Positions 36,534 to 46,221 of a stretch of DNA of 54,167 nt are shown in pieces (position 1 is the first letter of the stretch; every line of letters begins with the position of its first letter). The DNA is from an uncultured Chlorobiota bacterium (GTDB taxonomy: Bacteria; Bacteroidota; Bacteroidia; Bacteroidales; JAADGE01): the NCBI GenBank assembly GCA_947311255.1, contig CAMZKL010000036.1:1-54167 (forward strand), written 5' to 3'. The notes below the pieces were generated by a model. That model saw only the letters and a list, made by a program, of their open reading frames with translations. It searched no databases and was not told the DNA's origin. Made by a program: the position numbers and the translations under genes.

Positions 36534-39419
36534 TTATAAATCCCAATCAAAAATTGTTTCTATGCCGGAGCTTAAATTTATTTCTTTCGAATAAAAAATT
36601 ACTCTTTCAGGTTGTTTGTTTTTTAAGTAATTACCGGTATCCCATTTTTTATTGTTATTTTCATCGTAAATTAATTTTACTTTATATTTTCCTGGTACAA
36701 GATTATCAATAAAAAATATAATATTTGAATTTGTATATTTAGTTTTTATTAATTCTTCTTTTTCATTATATAATTCAAAAATTATCTGCCCTTTTTCTAA
36801 TTTACTGTTTGCAATTGAATCTGTTATAAATTTCTCTTGTTTTATTGTATCAGAAGAAACTATATGGGTTTTGCTAGTGTCTGCTTGAACCAAGTTAGTT
36901 GTGTCTATCTTAGTTTTTGAAAAGAAATTTGCTTTGCTTATGTTCAAAACATTTGAAAGATTAAATTTCATTTTACTATAGTAATCTTTTTCTCTTATAC
37001 TGAAACTTGTTTCTTGTGTTTTTGAATAATTTTCATATATATCAGTAAAGGCAACGGAATCTATTTTTATTATATATTTTCGACCTGATATCCATGGATA
37101 ATTAATTTGGTATTTTCTTTCAGACATTGAGTCTTTTAATATTTTGTATTTAACTGGAACTTCAATACTTACGTTTTGTAATTGTTCTGTTTTAGATTCT
37201 TTTGTTGAAGTGGATTGCTTTGCCGACCTTCTTCCTCTTCGTTTTCTTGTTTTTTTATAAGGAAGATTAATAGTGTCTTTTTCTTCAACATTTTTATTGA
37301 ATCTATTTATTGTTTTGTATTTAAGTTCTAATTTAATAGTATCCATATTAGAAACAAATCTATCTGTTATTGTGATTTTAACAGTATCTTTTGTTTTGCA
37401 AATTTCTTTTTCATACCATTTGGTATTTATTGAAAAACTTAAAGATTTTAATTCAAAATTATTTATTAGAGCTTTGTTCATCACAAAAAATAATTTATTT
37501 CTTTCAGGTCTTGTAGCTTTTTTAATTTTTTGTTTGTTAAATTTGAAAATTGCATTTTTTGAGTATTCATAAAAAATCTTTTTACCGGAAGTGTTGTCGT
37601 AATCTTTTGTTTTTATTGTTAAAATAAGTGTGTCTTTGTCGGAAAGTGCTTGTTTTGTTATTTTAATATTTAATGTATTCTTGTTTTTAGATTTAATTTT
37701 TTCATACCAGTTATTATCATTGTTAATAATTAACTCAGTATCTTCTGAAATGTGTTTTTTAAATGTTATTTGTATTGTGTCGGCAGATTCTCTTCTTACT
37801 GAAATTACTCCTTGTTTTAAAAGTGGCATTGATATAGTATCTGTAAATTTTTGGGTTTGATTTTTGAAAAAATTATTATCATAGTGCAATACAAGTTTTA
37901 ATGTATCTTTTTTATATAAATTTTCATTAGTTATTTTGCATTTTAAAAGGGTGTCTTTGTAGTATTCTTTATCATACCAGCTTTTTGTATTATCAAAATT
38001 TAGAGCTTCAACAAAAAAATTGTTTAAAAAAGGTCTTTTTAAAGAAAAAAATAAAGAGTCTGGAGATGGTCTGTAAAAGTTTAAAAGTTTTTGATTTTTT
38101 GTGTCAATAACAGCAGTATCTAGAATTGAAAATAGTTTTATCTTTGTGCTGTCAATTTTATAAATTGGCGTGTTTGTTTCAATAGTGTAATTTAAAAAAG
38201 AATCTTGCTCTGTTTTCAAATCATTAAATTCAGTATAATGTTTAATTGTATCTTTTAAAATATTAAATGAAAAAATTACTGTATCTGTTTCTTTTACAAT
38301 GTTTTCAAGAGAGTCTTTGTTGAAATAAGAAACAGAGAATTTTAAAGAATCTTTTTCAAACATATCTTTTTCTTTTAGCCAATAAGTAATAGATTTACCA
38401 GTATCTGATTTTTCAACAAAATAATTATTTTTTATTAAGGGAAAGTCTATTTTTGAAATTATAACAGAATCTGGTTTTTTATTAAAAACAAATTCACATT
38501 TTCCTTTCATCTCTCGTTTAGAGTCAATAATATATTGTTTTGCATTATCTTCTTCAAAACTCAATAAATTTATATTATTTGTAAGATAAATTACTTCTTG
38601 CGAAATTATAACTGTATCATTTACAAGAGTATCTCCAATTTTATCATTATTATTTCTGTGTATAACTGTTCCTGCTTTTAGACTGTCAATTTTTGTTTTT
38701 GTTTTAACTTTCGGAGAAATAAGGCTGTCTAAAAATGCTATTTTTTCATTTGGCAAACTAAATTTATAGTCAAAATTCAAATCTTTGAGAGCAAATATTT
38801 TGTACTTTCCATACTTCATATAATCTATGGAAAAGTTTCCAGAAGTATCGGTTTTTGTGATGTAATACGGAATTTTATTGATTGGAGTTGAATCGTTATA
38901 TTCTCGGTATAGCATAACAAACATTTTTTCTTCTGGTTTACCTGTAAAAGCATCTTTTAAATTTCCTGAAATTTCCATTGTATCAATTATATTTCCTGTT
39001 GAGAATATAAATTCAAAATCTTTTAAAGGGTTTTTTTCATTGTTGTCTTGAATTGCATCGCCAAAGCGGAAAGAATATGTTGTTGTGTCTAATAGTTTTT
39101 CTTTAAATTTTATAATTAATTTTTTACCTTTTAATTTAAATTCCGGTTTTTCTTTCATTGGAGGCGAAGAAATAAATTTTGAGTTTAAATTATCTAAAAC
39201 AATATATTCGTCAAAAAAAAGTACTATTTTATTATCATTAAAATTTAAGGCTTGCATTTTTGGTTTGCTTTTTAAAAGAACAGGAGGATCTTTGTCTTTT
39301 TCTCCTCCAGATAAAGAACCTACTTGTGCACAGCCTACAACAAAAAATACAGAAATAGTAAAACTAATAATTATTTTAATTTTATTTTTATTCAGTAATT
39401 TATTATTTAATATTTGCAT
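36534..39419 (-). CDS. large Ig-like (SbsA-type) lipoprotein
   Basis: This 961-residue protein starts at the ATG at 39419; an upstream start at 39452 would put a charged extension before the signal peptide. The lipobox cysteine follows FVVG. An N-terminal bacterial Ig-like domain (KPKMQALNFNDNKIVLFFDE) and a DTSGNFSIDY carboxypeptidase-like segment come next. The middle has at least three degenerate repeats of about 90-105 residues (motif WYxKE, then a KDTLxLxLxY strand). The C-terminus (VPGKYKVKLIYDENNNKKWDTG) is typical of a Bacteroidota Ig-like lipoprotein family. The function is unknown; surface or periplasmic attachment is likely. Confidence 0.83.
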   Translation of the reverse strand: MQILNNKLLNKNKIKIIISFTISVFFVVGCAQVGSLSGGEKDKDPPVLLKSKPKMQALNFNDNKIVLFFDEYIVLDNLNSKFISSPPMKEKPEFKLKGKKLIIKFKEKLLDTTTYSFRFGDAIQDNNEKNPLKDFEFIFSTGNIIDTMEISGNLKDAFTGKPEEKMFVMLYREYNDSTPINKIPYYITKTDTSGNFSIDYMKYGKYKIFALKDLNFDYKFSLPNEKIAFLDSLISPKVKTKTKIDSLKAGTVIHRNNNDKIGDTLVNDTVIISQEVIYLTNNINLLSFEEDNAKQYIIDSKREMKGKCEFVFNKKPDSVIISKIDFPLIKNNYFVEKSDTGKSITYWLKEKDMFEKDSLKFSVSYFNKDSLENIVKETDTVIFSFNILKDTIKHYTEFNDLKTEQDSFLNYTIETNTPIYKIDSTKIKLFSILDTAVIDTKNQKLLNFYRPSPDSLFFSLKRPFLNNFFVEALNFDNTKSWYDKEYYKDTLLKCKITNENLYKKDTLKLVLHYDNNFFKNQTQKFTDTISMPLLKQGVISVRRESADTIQITFKKHISEDTELIINNDNNWYEKIKSKNKNTLNIKITKQALSDKDTLILTIKTKDYDNTSGKKIFYEYSKNAIFKFNKQKIKKATRPERNKLFFVMNKALINNFELKSLSFSINTKWYEKEICKTKDTVKITITDRFVSNMDTIKLELKYKTINRFNKNVEEKDTINLPYKKTRKRRGRRSAKQSTSTKESKTEQLQNVSIEVPVKYKILKDSMSERKYQINYPWISGRKYIIKIDSVAFTDIYENYSKTQETSFSIREKDYYSKMKFNLSNVLNISKANFFSKTKIDTTNLVQADTSKTHIVSSDTIKQEKFITDSIANSKLEKGQIIFELYNEKEELIKTKYTNSNIIFFIDNLVPGKYKVKLIYDENNNKKWDTGNYLKNKQPERVIFYSKEINLSSGIETIFDWDL

Positions 39420-39504
39420 TGGTTTTTTAAGATAAAAAAGTAAAAAAAACATTTATTTTTTAATAATCATCAAAATTAATAAAATTGTGCTTTAAAAATA
39501 AATT

Positions 39505-39732
39505 ATGATAAGAATAAGTCATCACAGAATAAAATGTATTGGTTGTAATTATTGTGTAGAAGTTGCTCCATCAAATTGGATTATGGATGAAACAGATGGA
39601 AAAAGTACACTTTTGGAATCAAATGTTAAAAAAGGAATTCATATTTCTATTAGTTCAGATGATGATTTTGAAACCAATAATGAAGCTGCTGATGTTTGCC
39701 CCGTAAATATTATAAAAGTTGAAAAAATATAG
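39505..39732 (+). CDS. ferredoxin, single [4Fe-4S] type
   Basis: This 75-residue protein carries CIGCNYC near the start and CP near the end (ADVCPVNII), giving the four cysteines of a one-cluster ferredoxin. The start IRISHHRIKC is typical of bacterial ferredoxins used with diverse redox partners. It is isolated between a minus-strand lipoprotein and tRNA-Arg. Confidence 0.9.
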   Translation: MIRISHHRIKCIGCNYCVEVAPSNWIMDETDGKSTLLESNVKKGIHISISSDDDFETNNEAADVCPVNIIKVEKI

Positions 39733-39912
39733 CTAATTTATTAAATCTTTCTATTAGGGATTTAAACTATCGCAAAACATACAGCTATTCTAAGTTTTCT
39801 GCTTAAACCGTTAAGATTCTATACTGAAAGCAGTAAAATTTCATTTTTTTTGAAGTTTGTACACTCATAACTAATTTCTAAAACATAAAGTGGGTAAAAT
39901 TGTTTTTTTTTT

Positions 39913-39920
39913 TATTTTTG
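39913..39920 (+). promoter_or_regulatory. -7 box TATTTTTG of tRNA-Arg
   Basis: This is a TAnnTTTG match 13 nt before the tRNA 5' end. A matching -33 element is not obvious. Confidence 0.45.
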
Positions 39921-39932
39921 CGAATAATTTTA

Positions 39933-40004
39933 GCCCTCATAGTTCAACGGATAGAATAGCAGTTTCCTAAACTGTAGATACAAGTTCGATTCTTGTTGGG
40001 GGTA
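39933..40004 (+). tRNA. tRNA-Arg (CCU anticodon)
   Basis: The cloverleaf can be drawn in full. The acceptor stem GCCCTCA pairs with TGGGGGT, including two G-U pairs. The anticodon arm GCAGT-TTCCTAA-ACTGT has anticodon CCT, and the T arm is ACAAG-TTCGATT-CTTGT. The discriminator base is A and CCA is not encoded. A terminator follows. Confidence 0.93.
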
Positions 40005-40016
40005 CTTTTTACATTT

Positions 40017-40045
40017 AGAGCTATTTTTTATAGCTCTTTTTTTTT
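40017..40045 (+). terminator. terminator of tRNA-Arg
   Basis: AGAGCTA pairs with TAGCTCT and is followed by nine Ts. Confidence 0.8.
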
Positions 40046-40076
40046 AAATAAAAAGGCATATTTGATAAACAGAAAA

Positions 40077-40114
40077 CTAAAACCTCTGTCAGGTCTTAAA
40101 GACACTGACAGGGT
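40077..40114 (-). terminator. terminator of the PPK2 gene
   Basis: CTGTCAG and CTGACAG form the stem around a TCTTAAAGA core that is itself self-complementary. On the minus strand it ends in TTTTAGTTTT. The GTCTTTAAGAC core resembles palindromic intergenic terminators common in Bacteroidota. Confidence 0.65.
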
Positions 40115-40130
40115 ATTTATTAAAGTTTTA

Positions 40131-41003
40131 TTATTCGTCCATTAGTTGTTTTCTAGCATCATTAAGTAATTCTTGATTTTCAGGCTTTGGATATTTTAAA
40201 TTTAAATCTTTCATTGTTTTGTGAATAATCTCACCAATTGCTATTCTAGAGAACCATTTATTGTCAGCAGGAATAATATGCCAAGGAGCATATTCAGTTG
40301 ATGTATTATTAATCATATCCTCAAATGCTTTGCGATATTCTTTCCAGTATTTTCGTTCTTTTAAATCTCCTGTACTAAATTTCCATTGTTTTTTAGGAGT
40401 ATCTAATCTTGCAAGAAATCTATTTTTTTGTTCTTCTTTTGATATATTTAAAAAGAATTTCAAAATTCGTGTTCCACTTTTATGTATATGATATTCAAAA
40501 TCATTTATTCTTTTGTAGCGGTCTGCCCAAAAGTTTTCATCAATATCAGCAACTGAATTAATAAAAGGAATATTTTCTCCAAGTACCCATTCAGGATGAA
40601 CCTTTGTTACTAAAACATTTTCATAATGAGATCGGTTAAAAATTTCAATCATTCCTCGTTCAGGTAGTGCTTTGTAATGTCTCCAAATAAAATCGTGCTC
40701 TAGTTCATTTTTTGAAGGGGCTTTAAAGCTATGAACTCTACATCCTTGCGGGTTAATACCTCCCATTACATGTCTTATTGCTCCATCTTTTCCGGCAGCA
40801 TCTGATGCCTGAAGAATAATTAATAAAGAATGTGAGTCATCTGCATAAAATATTTCTTGAATTTCTTTTAATTCTTTTATGTTTTTTTTCAAAGCTTTTT
40901 TCGCAGAATCTTTGTCAAATTCTCCAACATATTTAGTGTCATAGCTTTCAAGATTAATTTTATTATTTGCATTGACAATAATTTTATTCATTTCAAATTT
41001 CAT
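40131..41003 (-). CDS. ppk2: polyphosphate kinase 2 family protein
   Basis: This 290-residue PPK2 has the Walker A-like DAAGKDGAIRHVMGGINPQG and the lid/Walker B segments FIWRHYKALPERGMIEIFNRSHYENVLVTKVHPE. PPK2 enzymes transfer phosphate between polyphosphate and nucleoside mono- or diphosphates. The subclass (ADP- or AMP-using) cannot be fixed by eye, though length and single domain suit class I or III. An element shared with the T9SS gene lies upstream. Confidence 0.9.
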   Translation of the reverse strand: MKFEMNKIIVNANNKINLESYDTKYVGEFDKDSAKKALKKNIKELKEIQEIFYADDSHSLLIILQASDAAGKDGAIRHVMGGINPQGCRVHSFKAPSKNELEHDFIWRHYKALPERGMIEIFNRSHYENVLVTKVHPEWVLGENIPFINSVADIDENFWADRYKRINDFEYHIHKSGTRILKFFLNISKEEQKNRFLARLDTPKKQWKFSTGDLKERKYWKEYRKAFEDMINNTSTEYAPWHIIPADNKWFSRIAIGEIIHKTMKDLNLKYPKPENQELLNDARKQLMDE

Positions 41004-41069
41004 GTGTCTAATATTTTGTAATTAATTAATTTTAAATAAGTTGTATTTATAGTATTTTTTTATTCTGGT

Positions 41070-41110
41070 CATAGAAATACTTGTTTTTTTTTGCAAGTAA
41101 TCTGTATGCT
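41070..41110. repeat. dispersed dyad element, copy 2
   Basis: CATA-N4-TACTTG, a T-rich loop, then CAAGTAATCTGTATGCT. It matches copy 1 at 20217-20254, and the closing pair of the inner stem differs in a compensatory way (G-C here, T-A in copy 1). It is 67 nt upstream of the PPK2 start at 41003. Confidence 0.6.
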
Positions 41111-41167
41111 AGTTAATAGTTAATTTTTTTTTTGTTTCATAATATGTTTTTTAAAAGATTTTATTGT

Positions 41168-43306
41168 TTAATACTTTATACCGAAAATTAGGACATCATC
41201 AATTTGTTTCTTTCCTTTTTTCCACTCATTAAATTTCAATTCTAATATTTCTTTTTGTTCTTTCATTGGTTTTGTATAAATCTCAGAAAGTAAATTTTTA
41301 AATCTTTGTTCTGTAAATTTCTTTGGTTTTAAAGAGTTTCCTCCAAATTGGTCAGAATAACCATCAGTAAACAGATATATTATGTCATCTTTTTCTAAGT
41401 TAATTGTTTGCATTTTGAATAGAACTTCTTTTGGATAAATTCCAACAGGATTTTTAACAGCTATGAGTTCAGTTATAGCACTTTTTCTCATTAGATATGC
41501 CGATTGATTTGCACTTGCAAAATATAATTCATTTGTTTGATTATTTATAACTGATAATGCTATATCGATTCCATCTGTTTGATCTTTAAATTTTCCAGTT
41601 TGTTTAAATGATTTTTTTAAAACAAATCTCATTTCTTCTAAAATAAGATGGGGTTTTTTTAAGTCTGATTTTAAGATTAATTCATTTAAGAGCGATATTC
41701 CAAACATACTAACGAAAGCTCCAGGTATTCCATGTCCGGTACAATCTGCTACAACAAAAACAGTTAGCTCTCCTTTTTTTAAAGCCCAATAGAAGTCTCC
41801 ACTCACAATTTGAAGGGGTTTGTAAAAGATAAAGAAGTCTTTTGAAATTTGTTTTAAGTACTTAAAAGTTGGTAAGGTAGCATTTTGAATTCTTTTGGCA
41901 TATTTTATACTGTCAGTTATTTTTTTATTTTGTTCGCTTATAAGAATTCCTTTTTTCTTTCTGCTTCTTAAACTTATGAATATAATAATTATAAAAATTA
42001 AAAGAATTGCTGTTAGAAAAATAAATGCATAGTTTTCTAATTTTTTCCGTTTTAAATGTTCATCTTTTTTAAATAATTCTATGTTTTTATTGTCTATTTC
42101 TTTTTGTTTTTTATTTGCCATAAATTTTGCTTCTGCTTCCTCAAGTTGTTTGTTTTTTTCTTTGCTAAAAACAGAATCTTGTAGAGCAATAAATTTTTTA
42201 TGGTATAAAAGAGCATTTTTATAATCGTTTTTGGAATCGTAAGTTTTAAATATTTGCTCATAAGCATTTTTTTCTAAAATAATAGAGCCAATATTTTTTG
42301 AAATTTCAATTGCTTTTTTACAATACAAAATTGATTTTGAATATTTATTTGTTTTTTGATATAAATTTGCCAATCCTAGTAATATATATATTTCTCCTTG
42401 TTTGTTTCCAACTTTTCTTGCAATTATTATTGCTTTAACTAAATATAACTCAGCTTGCTTGAAATCTTTTAAAGAAATATAACACTCTGCTAGTCCATCA
42501 TATGCTTGAGCTTTTAAAATTATATTATTTGTATGTTTTGCATACTTTAATGATTGGTTTATATATGAAATTGCGACCTTAGGTTTGTTTAACTCCAAAT
42601 ATATTAGTCCAATATTGTTATTTGACTTTGCTATACCAGTTTCATAATTAAATTTTTTTGAAATTTCAAGGCATTTTGTATAGTTTTTTAAAGCTCGTTT
42701 ATAATTTTTCAATTCAAAATGAACCATACCAAGATGAAAGTATTGTCCTGCTGCTTCACTCTCTTTTAGTATGCCGTTTTTTATTAATAGTTCTCTAATT
42801 CTTGTTGCTTCAATATAATTTTTCAAAGCAATTGTATAATATCCTTTTTCATAATAAATATCAGCAATTCCTTCAAAACAATTAGATTTTATTATTTTAG
42901 AACTTGAAATAATTGTTTTGTTTTTAGATAAATTAATCAATATTGTTAATTTATTAATTACTGTTAAAAATAATTCTTCTGCTTTAACATAATCGCTAAT
43001 TAAAGATTTGTATAATGCTTTTTTAAATAATGATTTTGAGTATAAAAATAGCCCATCTTCTTTTGTTTTAGGATTATCTGATTTAATCATTAAGTCGCAT
43101 AATTCTCTGGCTTTTGAAAAGTAATATTCTGAAGAATCCGGATTAGTATTCAAAAAGATTGTTCCAATATTAATTAGTTTGCTAATTTTAGAAGAATCAT
43201 TTTTTTCATAGTTGTATTCTTTTAATAAAGAATCTAGTAGATTGCTTTGGGAATATCCATTAATTGCTATGTTAAAAGTCAGTAAAATAAATAACAACTT
43301 GCGCAT
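41168..43306 (-). CDS. TPR sensor with PP2C (SpoIIE) phosphatase domain
   Basis: This 712-residue protein has a signal peptide (about 1-19), then at least six periplasmic tetratricopeptide repeats (YFHLGMVHFELKNYKRALKNY, SNNNIGLIYLELNKPKVAI and similar). A TM lies at about 422-445, followed by a short linker and a PP2C domain with SGDFYWAL, DCTGHGIPGAF, FTDGYSDQFGG and IDDVLI intact. It is an orphan: no kinase or antagonist gene is adjacent. It shares the KYAKRIQxATLP linker with the other two phosphatases in the window. Confidence 0.9.
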   Translation of the reverse strand: MRKLLFILLTFNIAINGYSQSNLLDSLLKEYNYEKNDSSKISKLINIGTIFLNTNPDSSEYYFSKARELCDLMIKSDNPKTKEDGLFLYSKSLFKKALYKSLISDYVKAEELFLTVINKLTILINLSKNKTIISSSKIIKSNCFEGIADIYYEKGYYTIALKNYIEATRIRELLIKNGILKESEAAGQYFHLGMVHFELKNYKRALKNYTKCLEISKKFNYETGIAKSNNNIGLIYLELNKPKVAISYINQSLKYAKHTNNIILKAQAYDGLAECYISLKDFKQAELYLVKAIIIARKVGNKQGEIYILLGLANLYQKTNKYSKSILYCKKAIEISKNIGSIILEKNAYEQIFKTYDSKNDYKNALLYHKKFIALQDSVFSKEKNKQLEEAEAKFMANKKQKEIDNKNIELFKKDEHLKRKKLENYAFIFLTAILLIFIIIIFISLRSRKKKGILISEQNKKITDSIKYAKRIQNATLPTFKYLKQISKDFFIFYKPLQIVSGDFYWALKKGELTVFVVADCTGHGIPGAFVSMFGISLLNELILKSDLKKPHLILEEMRFVLKKSFKQTGKFKDQTDGIDIALSVINNQTNELYFASANQSAYLMRKSAITELIAVKNPVGIYPKEVLFKMQTINLEKDDIIYLFTDGYSDQFGGNSLKPKKFTEQRFKNLLSEIYTKPMKEQKEILELKFNEWKKGKKQIDDVLIFGIKY

Positions 43307-43379
43307 ATATAAAATTTAAAAAAATAAATTTAAAAAATATTTTTTAATTAGATAAAAATACATTTTACATTTGATATTC

Positions 43380-45056
43380 TTAGTCTAGTAGTTTTTTCAT
43401 TTTTTTTAGAAGAAGTTTATAATTTGTGGGTTTTGTCATAAATGCAGTCATTCCCGAGTCTAAGCATTTTTTCTTTACTTCGGATGATGCATTAGCAGTT
43501 ACTGCAATAATTGGTATTTTTTGTCCAATTCCAGCTTCGGCTTCTCTAATTTTTTCCGTAGTTTTAAATCCATCCATTAAGGGCATTCTAACATCCATTA
43601 ATATTAAGTCAATTTTAGTACTAGCAAATTTTTCTAATGCTTCTTTCCCGTTTTCTGCAAGAATTATTTTATTTACATACGATTTTAAATTTAAAATCAT
43701 TATTTTACTATTATTAACATCATCTTCAACTAAAAGTATGTTGGCATTTTCTAGTTTTATTTTTGGATTAGTTGTTTGTGTATCTTCACTATTCAAGGCT
43801 AAAGTACTTGTTTTTATAATCTTTTCAAGTTTTGTGTTGAAATTTAAATCAAAAATAAAAGAAGATTTAGATGGTTCAGTTTCTATTAAAAATTTACCTG
43901 AGAATGTATCTACTAGCTCTTTTAGCGTTGTTAATTCTTTGTTATTTTTTTCAGGTGTTATAATAGTTGAATTATTTTCAAGTTGTTTATTAAAATTATA
44001 ATTTGAATTGCTAATTATTTTAATTTTAATTTTTTCGACTGTTGAGCTCTTTAAATCTTCAGAAATAATATTGATTTTAAGAATGCCATTTTTATTATTA
44101 TTGTTATAAAAAAAATCTATTGAAGATAATATAATTTGAATTAAAATAATTCTCTCTCCAAAAACAATTTTGTTATGTGTGTCTGAAAGCTGCAAACTTA
44201 TTTTTAAATTTCTGTATTTGTCGGTATAAAATAAGGAAGCAGTTTTTTTTATTGCTGAGTTAAATTTAAAATTAATTTTCTTTTCTTTTATTTGTAAAGA
44301 ATTACTTGAATCGCCAGAAATTGAATTAATTATTGCTATTAAATTACTAACCGAAAGCTCAACATTTTCTATGGCACTTTCTTCAAATTCGTTGCGTTTT
44401 AAATTTATAAAACCAGAAATATTATTTAATGGGATTCTTAATTTGTAAGATAAATTAGATAATAGAACATTTTGGTTTCTTATTTTTTGTTCAATTTCTA
44501 TAATTCGTTTTTCCTTTTTATAAATATCTTGTTGTTTAATTTTTAAATAATATTGAATAAAAATAAAAATTGTTATAAATGCACTTAAAAACCTTATTTT
44601 AAATTCACTTGAATAGTCTGCCCAAAAACTTGAAGGGACATAAAAAACTATTATGGTTACAAGCAAGAATAAAATTGAAAAAAGATTTGCTTTTTTAAGA
44701 TTGAAAGAAAACGCTAAAATAATTGGGCATGTAAGTCCCCAGACTAGTCCTGCTCCACTAATTAGAATGTAAATAAACAATGAAAATATAAGAATTACTG
44801 AAAGTGTTGAATACTTATTATAATCTACCTTCTTTTTAAAAATAAAAAATAATAAAATTGACAATAATGAAAATACGAATAAAACATAGCTTGTTAGTCT
44901 TTCAGAAAAGAAAAAGTGAAAAACAGAAAAGATTAAAGAAAAGGAACTGAAAAAAATTAAAGAAAAGTTTAAAAAAATATATTTTTGGTTAATCTCCGAT
45001 TCCTCATTTTTCTGAATGTGTTTTAATGATTCTGTTATTTTATTTAATATTGACAT
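43380..45056 (-). CDS. membrane pseudo-histidine kinase with C-terminal receiver domain
   Basis: This 558-residue protein has about six TM helices in residues 25-170, a coiled coil, and a kinase-like region. Its HisKA box reads LSYKLRIPLN near residue 204: tyrosine stands where the phosphorylated histidine should be. The HATPase part lacks a recognisable N box (IQIILSSIDFFYN) and the DxGxG motif. The receiver (about 440-555) looks complete, with the acidic pair in LLVEDD, LILMDVRMP near residue 485, and AVTA and KP late in the domain. It therefore probably receives phosphate from another kinase or acts as a scaffold. Confidence 0.85.
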   Translation of the reverse strand: MSILNKITESLKHIQKNEESEINQKYIFLNFSLIFFSSFSLIFSVFHFFFSERLTSYVLFVFSLLSILLFFIFKKKVDYNKYSTLSVILIFSLFIYILISGAGLVWGLTCPIILAFSFNLKKANLFSILFLLVTIIVFYVPSSFWADYSSEFKIRFLSAFITIFIFIQYYLKIKQQDIYKKEKRIIEIEQKIRNQNVLLSNLSYKLRIPLNNISGFINLKRNEFEESAIENVELSVSNLIAIINSISGDSSNSLQIKEKKINFKFNSAIKKTASLFYTDKYRNLKISLQLSDTHNKIVFGERIILIQIILSSIDFFYNNNNKNGILKINIISEDLKSSTVEKIKIKIISNSNYNFNKQLENNSTIITPEKNNKELTTLKELVDTFSGKFLIETEPSKSSFIFDLNFNTKLEKIIKTSTLALNSEDTQTTNPKIKLENANILLVEDDVNNSKIMILNLKSYVNKIILAENGKEALEKFASTKIDLILMDVRMPLMDGFKTTEKIREAEAGIGQKIPIIAVTANASSEVKKKCLDSGMTAFMTKPTNYKLLLKKMKKLLD

Positions 45057-45153
45057 ACTTTTGGCTTAAAAGAGTTTTTTAGTGTCAGATTATTAAAAAT
45101 AGAAAAAAAATTTATGTTTTTTTCTATTTGGTATTAGTTAACTACAAAAGTTA

Positions 45154-45969
45154 TTAATTCTTTTCTTTTGTTTTTACATCATCAATATTTGTTCTTTGAA
45201 TATCAAAATTAAGTTCTTTTATATCTGATTCGCTAAAAGTATTTTTCCATAAAATATCCATTTCAGCAAATTGCATATCGGTTGTTTTGCCTGGGATCTT
45301 AAAAATTAGAGTAAAACTTTTACTTTCATTTTTCTGCAAAATATAGGGTTTTGATTTTGACTTAACTGTTGCCCATTCTTTCCCATCTTCTGTACGCAAA
45401 ACGCAATTTGCAGTATTAATTACAGCAACTTTATCTCCTGTATAAGTAAATTTGAATTTTACAGCAGTTTCACTTGTTTCCTTTTTAAGTTTTAGCATAT
45501 TAATTTTAAAAGAACCTGCCTCAATTTGGTTTTTATCCGGAGGAAGATGAAAAGGTTCTGTTTTTGTAATTTCTCCTTTTTCAGGAAAGGTATATATTCC
45601 TGATGGCTGAAAATCAAATGTTTCAACCAAATAGTTAGTTGCATTTTTGGTAGCAATAGTTATTGTCTTTTTTTTATTAGGTTTTATTATAGTATTTTTC
45701 TTTTTTTTCTTTGGGTAATATGAGTTTTTATCAATTACAAATTTACATTTGTCTTCTTTAAATAGAATATAATCATCTGTTTTATTTTGAATTTCTAATG
45801 CTAATTTTAAAAAATTGTGTTTAGAAACAATGTTTTTGGCAGATATAAACACATCATTTTGTTCTCCAAACTTCATATCATAAAAGAAATTTGTTTTTTT
45901 AGAATCTTCTTGAGCATTACTAATGCTAAAAAAAAGAATTAATACGAGTATTGAAAATAGTTTTTGCAT
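45154..45969 (-). CDS. secreted protein of unknown function
   Basis: This 271-residue protein has a signal peptide ending at SNAQ. Two Ig-like beta domains are suggested (KLALEIQNKTDDYILFKED, then AVKFKFTYTGDKVAVINTAN), each of the kind that describes conditional effects on extracellular or envelope proteins. A lysine-rich patch (YPKKKKKN) lies between them. I do not recognise the family. Neighbours are the pseudo-kinase and a small lipoprotein. Confidence 0.6.
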   Translation of the reverse strand: MQKLFSILVLILFFSISNAQEDSKKTNFFYDMKFGEQNDVFISAKNIVSKHNFLKLALEIQNKTDDYILFKEDKCKFVIDKNSYYPKKKKKNTIIKPNKKKTITIATKNATNYLVETFDFQPSGIYTFPEKGEITKTEPFHLPPDKNQIEAGSFKINMLKLKKETSETAVKFKFTYTGDKVAVINTANCVLRTEDGKEWATVKSKSKPYILQKNESKSFTLIFKIPGKTTDMQFAEMDILWKNTFSESDIKELNFDIQRTNIDDVKTKEKN

Positions 45970-46221
45970 AATGATAAATTTTTTTTTTGCTTTTGTATGT
46001 ATTACTAAATAATATTAAAATATTTAAGTTTTTTATTTTACAATTAATTTCAATATAAAAAGATGATCTCCTATGGGTTTAAGTTTGCAAAATATGAAAT
46101 TTAAAAAATTTGATACTAAAGTCAATTATCACAAAACTGTAGAGTATGCAAACATAATATTACCTTTTTCATTGCACTTTATAATTAAAAACACCAATAG
46201 TAATTTTATTTTTATAATATT

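Noticed and set aside
39733..39912. Possible small gene between ferredoxin and tRNA-Arg
   Set aside because: All frames are interrupted and no start with a plausible leader is seen.
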